Positions 6,185 to 14,100 of a DNA stretch of 18,689 bases are shown here, piece after piece (position 1 is the stretch's first letter; each line of letters begins with the position of its first letter). A program made the position numbers and the translations under genes. The stretch is from Actinomyces sp. ICM47 (GTDB lineage Bacteria; Actinomycetota; Actinomycetes; Actinomycetales; Actinomycetaceae), in NCBI RefSeq assembly GCF_000278725.1, contig NZ_ALCA01000008.1:1-18689 (forward strand), read 5' to 3'. The notes beneath the pieces are model-generated. The model saw nothing but the letters and a program-made list of their open reading frames with translations, had not been told where the DNA came from and searched no databases.

Positions 6185-7033
6185 TCAGAGCGTCATGCCT
6201 CGCACAGTCTGGGAGGCAAACAGGCAGGCTGTCGCCGCGCTGGCAACGTTAAGGGACTCGGCGTCCCCCGTCATCGGGATCGACACGAGCGCGTCGCACA
6301 GGCGCATCTCTGCCCCCGACAGGCCCTTTGCCTCGTTACCGAAGACCCACGCGTGGGACTGCGACAAGCGCGAACGACCGGAAACGCCCTGAGCGAGCAT
6401 CTGAGAAAGGTCAAGGGAGCCGACCCCGCCACTGGTCCCCAGCAGTGCGGCGCTGCGGCGGTGGATGAGGGCGTGAGCTTCCTCGAATGAAGAAACGACG
6501 CACACGGGAATGTGGAACACCGAACCCGCGCTGGCACGCACGACCTTCGGGCTGGCGGCTTCCACCGTACCCGAAACCGTGATGACACCGACCGCACCAA
6601 ACGCGTCGGCCGTGCGGATAATCGTGCCCACGTTGCCGGGGTCGCGCCCCTGAGCAAGGACCACAAGGGTCTCGCCCACGCTCGGCTCAGGTAGCTCGCG
6701 CGACACAGCGTCTGCGGAGGCCACAGCGCACACTCCCTGCGAATCCCGCGAGAGCGCAGCCGAAACCTCGGCAGTCACGGGATGCACCCAGCGGGTCGCG
6801 CGCCGCGCAGCATCGACGACGTCAGCGTGAGTACCCCACGCATCCTCGCGCACATACACGTCCCGAACAGCGCCGGGACGAAAGCGCACGAGTTCGCGCA
6901 CGGCTTGAGGCCCCTCTACGAGCATCAGGCCCGAGCGCGAACGCGCCGAGCGCCCGACCAGAACCGACACCCTGCGCACGCGATCAGCGCGGGGATTATC
7001 GAGAATGGCCAGGCGCTCGGCGAAAGAACTCAC
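6185..7033 (-). CDS. TrmH/SpoU-family RNA 2'-O-methyltransferase (TsnR-like)
   Basis: SAM-dependent ribose 2'-O-methyltransferase of the SPOUT (trefoil-knot) class acting on rRNA or tRNA; the exact target cannot be read from sequence. 282 aa. An N-terminal substrate-binding region (about 1-110, with LMLVEGPQAVREL at 36-48) is followed by the three SpoU motifs: NVGTIIRTADAFG (134-146, with R140), VFGNEAKGLS (230-239), and IPMTGDAESLNVASAATACLF (252-272). It starts with GTG at 7033, directly after the rplT stop: the frame reads TGA, TAG, GTG with no spacer base between the second stop and the start. Its place behind infC-rpmI-rplT is usual in actinobacteria and suits a ribosome-biogenesis role. 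Translation probably depends on coupling to rplT. Confidence 0.88.
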   Translation of the reverse strand: MSSFAERLAILDNPRADRVRRVSVLVGRSARSRSGLMLVEGPQAVRELVRFRPGAVRDVYVREDAWGTHADVVDAARRATRWVHPVTAEVSAALSRDSQGVCAVASADAVSRELPEPSVGETLVVLAQGRDPGNVGTIIRTADAFGAVGVITVSGTVEAASPKVVRASAGSVFHIPVCVVSSFEEAHALIHRRSAALLGTSGGVGSLDLSQMLAQGVSGRSRLSQSHAWVFGNEAKGLSGAEMRLCDALVSIPMTGDAESLNVASAATACLFASQTVRGMTL

Positions 7034-7036
7034 CTA

Positions 7037-7417
7037 TCAGGCCTTGGGGGCGTTGATGTCGGCGGGCAGCGCGTCCTTGGCAACCTTCACCAGGGCGTTG
7101 AACGCGTTGATGTCGTTCACGGCCAGCTCGGCCAGCATGCGACGGTCGACCTCAACGCCGGCCAGGTTCAGACCCTGGATGAGGCGGTTGTAGGTCAGGC
7201 CCTGGGCGCGGGACGCAGCGTTGATGCGCTGGATCCACAGACGACGGAAGTCGCCCTTCTTGGCCTTGCGGTCGCGGTAGGAGTAGACGAAGGAGTGAGT
7301 GACCTGCTCCTTGGCCTTACGGTACATGCGCGAGCGCTGGCCACGGTAGCCGGAGGCCTGCTCGAGTACGGTACGACGCTTCTTCTTGGCGTTGACAGAA
7401 CGCTTAACACGTGCCAT
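7037..7417 (-). CDS. rplT: 50S ribosomal protein L20
   Basis: Early-assembly large-subunit protein that binds 23S rRNA. 126 aa, normal length. The N terminus is the basic, extended part ([20 protein letters not shown]), followed by the conserved [16 protein letters not shown] and the globular domain with [12 protein letters not shown] and NRLIQGL. ATG at 7417 is preceded by GAGGAG 11 nt upstream. It is the third gene of the infC-rpmI-rplT operon, 27 bp after rpmI, and its stop abuts the GTG of the methyltransferase gene. In other bacteria L20 represses this operon by binding leader or intergenic mRNA; whether it does so here is not visible. Confidence 0.97.
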   Translation of the reverse strand: MARVKRSVNAKKKRRTVLEQASGYRGQRSRMYRKAKEQVTHSFVYSYRDRKAKKGDFRRLWIQRINAASRAQGLTYNRLIQGLNLAGVEVDRRMLAELAVNDINAFNALVKVAKDALPADINAPKA

Positions 7418-7444
7418 TTTCTACTGTTCTCCTCTAACTCGAGC

Positions 7445-7639
7445 TCACTTGCCCAGCAGACGCTTGACGCGCTTGACGTCGGCGGTCTCCAGGACCTGGT
7501 CGGTGGCCAGGCGGCGGGTCTTGCGGCTGGACTTGTGCTCCAGCAGGTGGCGGGCTCCGGCCTGCTCGCGCATGATCTTGCCCGAGCCAGTCGTGCGGAA
7601 GCGCTTCTTAGCACCGGAATGAGTCTTGTTCTTCGGCAT
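7445..7639 (-). CDS. rpmI: 50S ribosomal protein L35
   Basis: Small basic large-subunit protein, 64 aa. It begins [20 protein letters not shown], the standard L35 opening, and continues with [14 protein letters not shown] and ends VKRLLGK. ATG at 7639 has AAGGA 6 nt upstream. Second gene of the infC operon, 36 bp after infC and 27 bp before rplT. Confidence 0.97.
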   Translation of the reverse strand: MPKNKTHSGAKKRFRTTGSGKIMREQAGARHLLEHKSSRKTRRLATDQVLETADVKRVKRLLGK

Positions 7640-7675
7640 TTCTATTCCTTCGTTGTGAGGCGATTACTATCGCCG

Positions 7676-8314
7676 TCAGTCCTGTTCGTCAGCCTTGTCG
7701 GCTGCCACGCGGGCCTGGTCCTTGCTGGCGCGTTCGGCGCGCTTGCCCCGGCGTTCGGCGCGCTCGGCCTCGCGGCGCTTGCGCTGCTCGGTCAGGGCGT
7801 CGGCCTTGCGCTTGGTGGGGGCCAGCACCATCGTCATGTTGCGCCCGTCCTGACGGGGCATCGACTCGACGGTGGCGAGATCACCGATCTCCTCGGCGAG
7901 GCGCTGCAGGAGGCGAACGCCGGCCTCGGGGCGAGACTGCTCTCGACCGCGGAACATGATCATGACCTTGACCTTGTCGCCGGCGGACAGGAAGCGCTCC
8001 ACGTGGCCCTTCTTGACGCCGAAGTCATGATCGTCGATCTTGAGTCGGAAGCGGATTTCCTTCAGCTGCGTGTTCGCCTGGTTACGGCGAGCATCGCGGG
8101 CCTTCTGGGCGGCTTCGTACTTGTACTTGCCGTAATCCATGAGCTTTGCGACGGGCGGCTTAGCGTTCGGCGCAACCTCAACCAGGTCAAGCCCGGCCTC
8201 TTCGGCCAGACGCAGCGCGTCCTCAACGCGGACGACGCCGACCTGTTCACCTCCGGGTCCCACGAGGCGAACCTCGGGGACTCGAATACGCTCATTGATG
8301 CGAGTCTCGCTGAT
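7676..8314 (-). CDS. infC: Translation initiation factor IF-3 (predicted ATC start)
   Basis: IF3 binds the 30S subunit, checks start codon-anticodon pairing and prevents premature 50S joining. Predicted 212 aa. From the ATC at 8314 the frame reads [20 protein letters not shown], the standard IF3 N terminus. AAGGAG lies exactly 6 nt before this ATC, and no ATG, GTG or TTG exists in frame between the RBS and the GTG at 8263, which falls inside the conserved N domain. So a rare ATC start is the best reading. It parallels the AUU start of E. coli infC, by which IF3 represses its own synthesis. The linker/C domain follows, with [34 protein letters not shown], and the MVLAP end. A charged tail of about 40 residues (Arg/Ala/Glu/Lys) follows. 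First gene of infC-rpmI-rplT-tsnR, behind an attenuator-like leader. Confidence 0.93.
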   Translation of the reverse strand: MSETRINERIRVPEVRLVGPGGEQVGVVRVEDALRLAEEAGLDLVEVAPNAKPPVAKLMDYGKYKYEAAQKARDARRNQANTQLKEIRFRLKIDDHDFGVKKGHVERFLSAGDKVKVMIMFRGREQSRPEAGVRLLQRLAEEIGDLATVESMPRQDGRNMTMVLAPTKRKADALTEQRKRREAERAERRGKRAERASKDQARVAADKADEQD

Positions 8315-8533
8315 GAGCGGCTCCTTCCACAGAATCCTTATGCGCGAAACGAAAAGCCTCCGTTACGCGACGCGCACGGAGGCTTCCATAGGGTCAACAC
8401 GCACGGGTGTCGACCGCCGAACCCGATCCCCTGCGCTTCGCCCCTGTGGGCGGCATCCTCCCTGTCGAGAGGCGGGTATCCAGGTGGGATTTCTCCGCTT
8501 GCGTTCCGGGCGTATGCCCAGACGGTCATGCTA
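8315..8533 (-). promoter_or_regulatory. Long structured leader of the infC operon
   Basis: About 200 nt without a convincing gene, between a candidate -10 and infC. On the minus strand it holds several possible short hairpins (CCTC/GAGG near 8460-8475, GCCC/GGGC near 8443-8454, CGGGT/ACCCG near 8400-8425) and then the terminator at 8354-8385. An 80-codon frame crosses the region on the same strand but has no RBS or recognisable product. L20-, IF3- or ribosome-sensing leaders are known for this operon in other phyla; the ligand or mechanism here is unknown. Confidence 0.5.
8354..8385 (-). terminator. Attenuator-type intrinsic terminator in the infC leader
   Basis: Minus strand: AAGCCTCCG (8385-8377), a 14-nt loop, then CGGAGGCTT (8362-8354), running straight into TTCGTTT. 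This perfect 9-bp stem with a U-rich tail is the most canonical terminator in the window. It ends about 40 nt before the infC start, inside the same upstream region, so it most likely controls read-through into infC. Confidence 0.7.
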
Positions 8534-8539
8534 ACGATA
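8534..8539 (-). promoter_or_regulatory. Candidate extended -10 for the infC operon
   Basis: TG-G-TATCGT on the minus strand is an extended -10 form (TATCGT at 8539-8534). No good -35 box at 16-18 bp. Placed here because the leader and the operon follow. Confidence 0.3.
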
Positions 8540-8597
8540 CCAGAGAGGATACCCCCGCGCCAGGTCAGGGGCCATTGCATGCCTCACGCTCACGGAC

Positions 8598-8631
8598 GAG
8601 GCCGCGGCGCGTCGGCAATCACCATGGCCTC
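8598..8631 (-). terminator. Candidate terminator after the SseB-family gene
   Basis: GAGGCC (8598-8603) and GGCCTC (8626-8631) can pair; the right arm overlaps the stop codon of the SseB-family gene. The loop is long (22 nt) and there is no U-tract, so support is weak. Confidence 0.25.
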
Positions 8632-9397
8632 AGGCGAGGATGGGCGCGATCTCGACGCGATCAGCCGAGGCGATGAGGCGGCGGTTTGCCCCGACGTGCG
8701 ACAACGCCTGAGTCAGGCTCTGCTTCATTGCCGAGGCATTGGCCGCCCCCGTGAAACAGGATCGTTCCACGGACACGATGACGCGCGTCAGACCATCGCC
8801 CGCGTAGGTGATGGACAGGTCGGTGATGGCGGAGCAGGCGGCGCTTGCTTCGGCGAGCAGCAGCTCGCGCAAGGCCACATCGCGCCAAGCAGGCAACCAC
8901 TGATCGCCCTGGGCGAGGGCGGCGACGGCGGGGCGCGGCAGCAGCACCGCGTCGGTGCCCGGGTTGACGACGACGCGCCCGCCCGTCTCAATCAGGGCGG
9001 TGAGTCCAATCGTGCGGAAGTCCAGGGCCATCGGTCGATCACCGGGGCGGTGAGCAGACAGGGCCTCGGCCGACGAGTAGATGGCGAGTGCGTCCCCGGC
9101 CGGGGTCTGGGCCCGCACAAAGTCAATCGGGTTATGCCCGTTTTCGCCGGCATGAACGCCCGTCACGCGCGGGTCGGGTTCGACGTCGATGGGCACGATA
9201 ACCCGTTCGAACACGAGAGCATCGACGAGGGCTTCGAGGCGGGCGGCACCCGCGTCATTCCCCTCCCCCAGCGCCAGCGCGCGCATCGTGCGCGGCAGGC
9301 CCTGGCCAACATCGCCGCGGTCGTGGCTCATCATCGACAGGCGCTGAGCCAGCCGATTCTTCTGTTCCTCGGAGAGATTGGGCATTCCAGCGGCCAT
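8630..9397 (-). CDS. SseB-family protein
   Basis: 255 aa. The middle part has the look of the SseB N-terminal domain: LEALVDALVFERVIVPID, then DALAIYSSAEALSAHRPGDRPMALDF, then a block ending VVVNPGTDAVLLPRPAVAALAQGDQWLP. Known members are poorly characterised; SseB was first named for enhancing serine sensitivity in E. coli, so no reaction can be given. Start: ATG at 9397 sharing one base with the hisA stop (TGATG), with GAGGAGG just upstream inside hisA. The frame is open five codons further, but that start lies in the RBS. The gene is therefore translationally coupled to hisA. The priA-SseB pairing is seen in other actinobacteria. No helix or signal peptide seen; presumably cytoplasmic. Confidence 0.75.
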   Translation of the reverse strand: MAAGMPNLSEEQKNRLAQRLSMMSHDRGDVGQGLPRTMRALALGEGNDAGAARLEALVDALVFERVIVPIDVEPDPRVTGVHAGENGHNPIDFVRAQTPAGDALAIYSSAEALSAHRPGDRPMALDFRTIGLTALIETGGRVVVNPGTDAVLLPRPAVAALAQGDQWLPAWRDVALRELLLAEASAACSAITDLSITYAGDGLTRVIVSVERSCFTGAANASAMKQSLTQALSHVGANRRLIASADRVEIAPILA

Positions 9398-10119
9398 CAA
9401 TCCTCCTCGCATCCGGCAACGGCCAGCGCGTCCGCCAGGGTGAATGCCCCCTGATAGAGGGCCTTTCCGACGATGGCTCCCTCGATACCGAGGGCGCGCA
9501 GCGCCTCAATATCGGCCAGCGAGTTGACGCCGCCCGACGCGATGATGCGCGCGTCAGTCGAGTCTGCGACGCGCTCCAGCAGCTCACGGTTCGAACCGGT
9601 CATCTGCCCGTCCCGCGTCACGTCGGTGACGACCACGCGGGCCACCCCGGCCTCGTTCAAAACGCGCAGTACCTCCCAGACGTCACCCCCCTCGCCGCAT
9701 CCGCCGCGCGCGGCCAAACGATCCCCACGCACGTCCAAGCACACGGCGACGCGCTCACCAAAGGAATCGACGGCCTCACAGACGTCATCGATGCGCGCAA
9801 GCGCCTGCGTGGCCACGTTGACGCGCTCAGGTCCCATCGCCAATCCGGCCTCAATGGCCGCGCGGCTCGTGATGCCACCCGACAGCTCGACGCGCACGGG
9901 CGTCTCGCGAATAACCCGGGCCAGCAACTCAGAGTTCTCGCCGCGACCAAACGCCAGATCCAGGTCCACGAGGTGCACCCAGCGCGCCCCGGCCTCGTCG
10001 AAGGAACGAGCGACATCAATCGGACTACCCCAGCTCCCGGCATCGACCGACCCGGAGGACAGACGCACCGCCTGCCCGCCCGTTACGTCGATTGCGGGCA
10101 GCAGTTCGAGGACGCTCAT
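9397..10119 (-). CDS. hisA: PriA/HisA-type phosphoribosyl isomerase
   Basis: A (beta-alpha)8-barrel enzyme of 240 aa that isomerises ProFAR to PRFAR in histidine synthesis. In many actinobacteria the same enzyme (PriA) also isomerises phosphoribosyl anthranilate for tryptophan. Seen: the first catalytic Asp in LLPAIDV (D11), VDLDLAFG, ELSGGI, CLDVRGDRLAARGG (127-140), the second catalytic Asp region VVTDVTRDGQMTGSN (163-177), ASGGV, and the closing phosphate-binding GAIVGKALY. PriA enzymes usually read RGW in the substrate-switching loop; this one reads RGG, so the Trp is replaced. No other his or trp gene is in the window. Starts with ATG in an ATGA overlap with the upstream gene and ends in a TGATG overlap with the SseB gene. 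Specificity could be bifunctional or narrowed. Confidence 0.92.
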   Translation of the reverse strand: MSVLELLPAIDVTGGQAVRLSSGSVDAGSWGSPIDVARSFDEAGARWVHLVDLDLAFGRGENSELLARVIRETPVRVELSGGITSRAAIEAGLAMGPERVNVATQALARIDDVCEAVDSFGERVAVCLDVRGDRLAARGGCGEGGDVWEVLRVLNEAGVARVVVTDVTRDGQMTGSNRELLERVADSTDARIIASGGVNSLADIEALRALGIEGAIVGKALYQGAFTLADALAVAGCEED

Positions 10120-10763
10120 GACTGCTTGCGGCGGAACCAGCCGAGCGGGCCGCCACCCTTGCGAGAACCGTCGGCGCTCACCGAATCCGAATAGTCACTG
10201 GGCGTCGTGCGCCCCAGCAGCAGATCCTCCGTGGCCGGGGGCATCGCGCCCAACAGGAGGCCAGCGGGGATCGCCTCCTCCGGCTCGCCACCCACGTAAC
10301 GCTGGGCGGAAATACGACCCGAGACGCCCGGCTCCACGCCATCGCCCTCGACGAGCCAGCTCATGAGAGCAACCGCCCCATACTTCGACAGATTCGACAC
10401 GGCGCGCGCCACACGGTCTACCACATCCGGCATCGGGCGCTGGCCGGTGAGCAGAGCATCCAGCTCCTCCTCGTCCGTCGGCGTCGTCTCAACACGTAAC
10501 CACACGGCAGTCCACGGCTTGAGACGCACAATGGACTCTCGGACGCCCGACAGCGCCAGCAGCGAATGCAGGGCCTCCGGGTACGCGATCGGTGCCAGCA
10601 CCAGCGCGACCGACAGACGGCCACCCTCCAGGTGCAGCGACTCGTCGACGGGAGTATCGTCCGGGTCACGTGTCGGCTGAGACGACGCCTCTGTCCCTGT
10701 CTCCCCCAGCGATGCGACCAGCGACTGGAACTCCGCATCGATATCGTCGTTGTGAGCGCTCAC
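10116..10763 (-). CDS. Conserved-looking hypothetical protein upstream of hisA
   Basis: 215 aa, not recognised. An acidic, Ser/Thr-rich N terminus (1-45) leads into an alternating strand/helix region (about 46-150) with LSVALVLAPIAYPEALHSLLAL, IVRLKPWTAVWLRVETTP and VVDRVARAVSNLSKYGAVALMSW. The C terminus is glycine-rich and basic (SRKGGGPLGWFRRKQS). No signal peptide or membrane helix. It starts with GTG at 10763 behind AAGGAGG, and its stop overlaps the hisA start (ATGA), so it heads the three-gene hisA cluster. The layout suggests a job linked to PriA or to the SseB protein, but nothing in the sequence states one. It may be a diverged SseB-like partner; that is a guess. Confidence 0.7.
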   Translation of the reverse strand: MSAHNDDIDAEFQSLVASLGETGTEASSQPTRDPDDTPVDESLHLEGGRLSVALVLAPIAYPEALHSLLALSGVRESIVRLKPWTAVWLRVETTPTDEEELDALLTGQRPMPDVVDRVARAVSNLSKYGAVALMSWLVEGDGVEPGVSGRISAQRYVGGEPEEAIPAGLLLGAMPPATEDLLLGRTTPSDYSDSVSADGSRKGGGPLGWFRRKQS

Positions 10764-10856
10764 CGCTCCTCCTTATTGTGTGTCTTTGCCACCAAGGATA
10801 CTGTTCATACACGCCCTCGCGCGTCATGCGCTCTCCACCAGCGAAAGGACCCCGCC

Positions 10857-11087
10857 ATGACCATCCCCACGATCCCTGTACGCGGAGAGATTAAACTCGG
10901 CCAATTCGTCAAGCTTGCCTCCCTCGCGGAAGACGGTGCGCAGGCCCGCGAACTCATCCAGGGCGGCGACGTGACCGTCAACGGCGAAGTAGAGACACGC
11001 CGGGGCCACCACCTGAGCGCAGACGATCTCGTCGAGGTCGACGCCCCCTGGGGACGGGTCGCCGCAATCGTCGGGACCGCCTCCTAA
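10857..11087 (+). CDS. S4-domain RNA-binding protein (RlbA/YaaA-like)
   Basis: 76 aa, the only clear plus-strand gene. It is a stand-alone S4 fold: GEIKLGQFVKLASLAEDGAQARELIQGGDVTVNGEVETRRGHHL followed by DDLVEV. This is the usual 70-80 residue form of small S4 proteins that bind structured RNA, often rRNA, as a predicted ribosome-associated factor. ATG at 10857 has AAGGA 7 nt upstream. The frame extends far upstream to 10566 without an RBS, and that part is antisense to the gene at 10116-10763, so I reject the longer form. It is transcribed divergently from the hisA cluster and converges on dnaE, sharing the hairpin at 11101-11131. Confidence 0.85.
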   Translation: MTIPTIPVRGEIKLGQFVKLASLAEDGAQARELIQGGDVTVNGEVETRRGHHLSADDLVEVDAPWGRVAAIVGTAS

Positions 11088-11100
11088 GCATCCCCGTCAA

Positions 11101-11131
11101 CGACGCGAGCCGGGTCCACCGGCCCGCGTCG
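11101..11131. terminator. Bidirectional terminator between the S4 gene and dnaE
   Basis: Inverted repeat: CGACGCG-A-GCCGG (11101-11113), a 5-nt loop, and CCGGC-C-CGCGTCG (11119-11131), giving 12 pairs with one mismatch. It sits between two convergent genes, 13 bp after one stop and 7 bp from the other, so it can serve both. No strong T-run on either side. Confidence 0.65.
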
Positions 11132-11138
11132 CGTCATC

Positions 11139-14100
11139 TTAGGACGAGGTCACGACGCCGCCCGCGCCGACCACGGCCTTGATATGGCTGAAGAAGGCGC
11201 TGGTCTGCTCCACGCGCAGCTTCGGATCCAGCTCGACAACCGTCGTGCGCCCCGGCTCCGTCAGGTGCAGGCGCACCGGGGAGCCACCCGGATAGGACTC
11301 GAGGACGCCTCGCAGATCGGTGAGAAGCTCGGGCGTGCACCGGGCAGCCGGCAGGCGCAGGTCGAGCGGCAGGTCCGCCCCGCCCGACAGATCCAGGAGA
11401 GTCATCGACTGACCGTAGATCGTCATACCCTCCTCACGGACGTTCACCTTTCCTTCAATCTGGACGATGATGTCCTGAGCGAGGTAGGTCTGAATCGACT
11501 CGTACGAGCGCGGGAAGAAGAGAACGTCCACCGAGCCCGACAGATCCTCGATGGTTGCAATCGCCCACGCATTTCCCTGCTTCGTCACCTTCGTCGTCAC
11601 GCCGGAGACCAGGCCCGCGATCTTGACGATACGGTCCGCCATCGCACCCTCCGAGCCCACAACCTGCGCGATCTCATAGTCCTGGTGGCGAGCCAACGCC
11701 GCCTCGACGCCGCGCAGCGGGTGGTCGGAGACGTACAGGCCTAGCATCTCGCGCTCGGCGGCCAGCTTCGTCTTGCGATCAAACTCAGGCAGGTCCGGGA
11801 TGTCGATCGTCAAACCGGAACCCGAGTCATCGTCCTCACCCAGCGCGCCGAACAGATCGAACTGCCCGATGGCCTCGTTGCGCTTGACGTCGATGATCGC
11901 GTCCACTGCCTCGTCGCAGCGCGCAAGGAGAGCGCGGCGCGTGTGCCCCATCGAGTCGAAGGCACCGGCCCGGATCAGGGACTGGATCGTGCGCTTGTTG
12001 CACACCACCTGCGGGACCTTGTCCAGGAAATCCTGGAACGAGGAGAAACGCCCCTTCTGCGCGCGAGTCTCCACGATTGCGTCAACGACCGGCCCACCAA
12101 CGTTCTGGATGGCGTTCAAGCCGAAGCGGATCGCCTCACCGTCAGGCGCGAAGTTACCCATCGACGCGTTCACGTCCGGGGGCAGGACCGTGATGTCCAT
12201 GTGGCGGCACTCGGCCAGATAGAGCGCACGGCGGTCCTTGTTGTCCTTCGTCGAGGTCAGCAGGGCGGCCATGTACTCGGTCGGGTAGTTCGCCTTGAGG
12301 AAGGCTGTCCAGTAGGAGACGAGGCCGTAAGCCGCCGAGTGGGCCTTGTTGAAGGCGTACGCGGAGAAGGGAACGACGACGTCCCACAGGGCCTTAATCG
12401 ACTCCTCGGAATAGCCGTTGTCCACCATGCCCTGGCGGAAGCCCTTGAACTGCTGGTCCAGAACCTCCTTCTTCTTCTTACCCATCGCCTTACGCAGAAT
12501 ATCTGCCTGACCCAGCGAGTATCCCGCCAGCTTCTGCGCAATCTGCATGACCTGCTCCTGATACACGATCAGACCGAAGGTCGTACCCAGGATGTCCTTA
12601 AGCGGTTCTTCCAGCTCCGGGTGGATGGGAGTAATCTCCTGACGCCCATTCTTACGCAGCGCGTAGTTCGTGTGCGAGTTCGCACCCATCGGACCCGGGC
12701 GATACAAGGCACCGACGGCCGAGATATCTTCGAAGTTGTCAGGCTTCATGAGCTTGAGGAGGTCGCGCATGCCGCCACCATCCAGCTGGAAGACGCCGAG
12801 GGTCTCGCCTCGTCCCAGTAGCTCATACGTCTTCTTATCGTCGAAGGCCAGGTGATCGAGGTCCGGGTCTGGCTTGCCGTTGAGCGCGATGTTCTCAAGG
12901 GCGTCGGACACGACCGTGAGGTTACGCAGACCCAAGAAGTCCATCTTCAGCAGGCCGAGCGTCTCGCACGTCGGGTAGTCAAACTGGGTGATGATCGCGC
13001 CGTCCTGCGGGCGCTTCATGATCGGGATGATGTCCGTGAGCGTGTGGGAGCTCATGATGACCGCGCACGCGTGCACGCCCCACTGACGCGTCAGCCCCTC
13101 CAGGCCGAGCGCGTACTGGACGACCTCGTGCGTGTCGGGGTTCTCCTCGTAGAACTTGCGGAACTCCGAGGCCTCGGCGTAGCGCTTGTCCTTCTCATCG
13201 AAGATGCCGTGGACCGTGATGTCTTTGCCCATAATGGCCGGGGGCAGGGCTTTGGTGAGCTGCTCGCCGACCTTGAAGTCCTTGCCGAGAATGCGCGCAG
13301 AGTCCTTCAGGGCCTGCTTGGTTTTAATCGTGCCGTAGGTGACGACCTGGCTGATGCGATCCTCACCGTACTTGCGCTTCACGTAGGCGATGACCTCGTC
13401 GCGCCTACGTTCGTCGAAGTCGACGTCAAAGTCAGGCATGGAGATTCGCTCGGGGTTGAGGAATCGTTCGAAGATCAGACCGTGATCGAGGGGGTTCAAC
13501 TCGGTGATCTTCATGGCGTAGGCGACCATCGATCCGGCACCCGAACCACGACCGGGCCCCACGCGGATGCCCTGCGACTTCGCCCAGTTGATGTAGTCGG
13601 CGACGGTCAGGAAGTAGCCGGGGAAACCCATCGAAATGATGACGTCTTCCTCGTACTGGGCCTGCTTGCGCACGGCGTCAGGGATGCCGTTCGGGAAGCG
13701 ATCACGCAGGCCTCGTTCGACCTCCTTGATGAACCACGAGGTCTTGTCTTCGCCCTCGGGCACCGGGAAGTCGGGCATGTAGTTCGCGCCCTCCTTCGTG
13801 GTCGTAAAGTGCACGTCGCAGCGCTCGGCGATCTCGAGGGTCGAGTCGCAGGCGCTGGGCAGCTCACTCCACAGCGAACGCATCTCATCCGAGGAACGGA
13901 TGTAGTAGCCATCACCGTCAAACTTGAATCGGTCTGGGTCGTTAATGCGCGAACCGGAGTTGATGCACAGGAGCGCATCCTGGATCTTGCGGTCGTCGCG
14001 CTTGACGTAGTGCGCATCGTTGGTGGCCACGAGGGGCGCATTCATAAGCTTGGCGATCTCGAGGACCTGCTGGTGGGTCCGGCGCTCGATGTCGATGCCG

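Noticed and set aside
8338..8580. 80-codon ORF in the infC leader as a leader peptide
   Set aside because: No RBS, no codon run typical of attenuation, and it spans the terminator stem; better explained as structured leader RNA.
6782..9454. 890-codon open frame on the plus strand
   Set aside because: It lies antisense to the methyltransferase, rplT, rpmI, infC and SseB genes, has no RBS or family motifs, and is a by-product of GC-biased third positions in the real genes.
10566..10856. Longer form of the S4-domain protein
   Set aside because: The extra 97 codons are antisense to the hisA-cluster gene and its 5' region; the ATG at 10857 has an RBS and gives a normal-length S4 protein.
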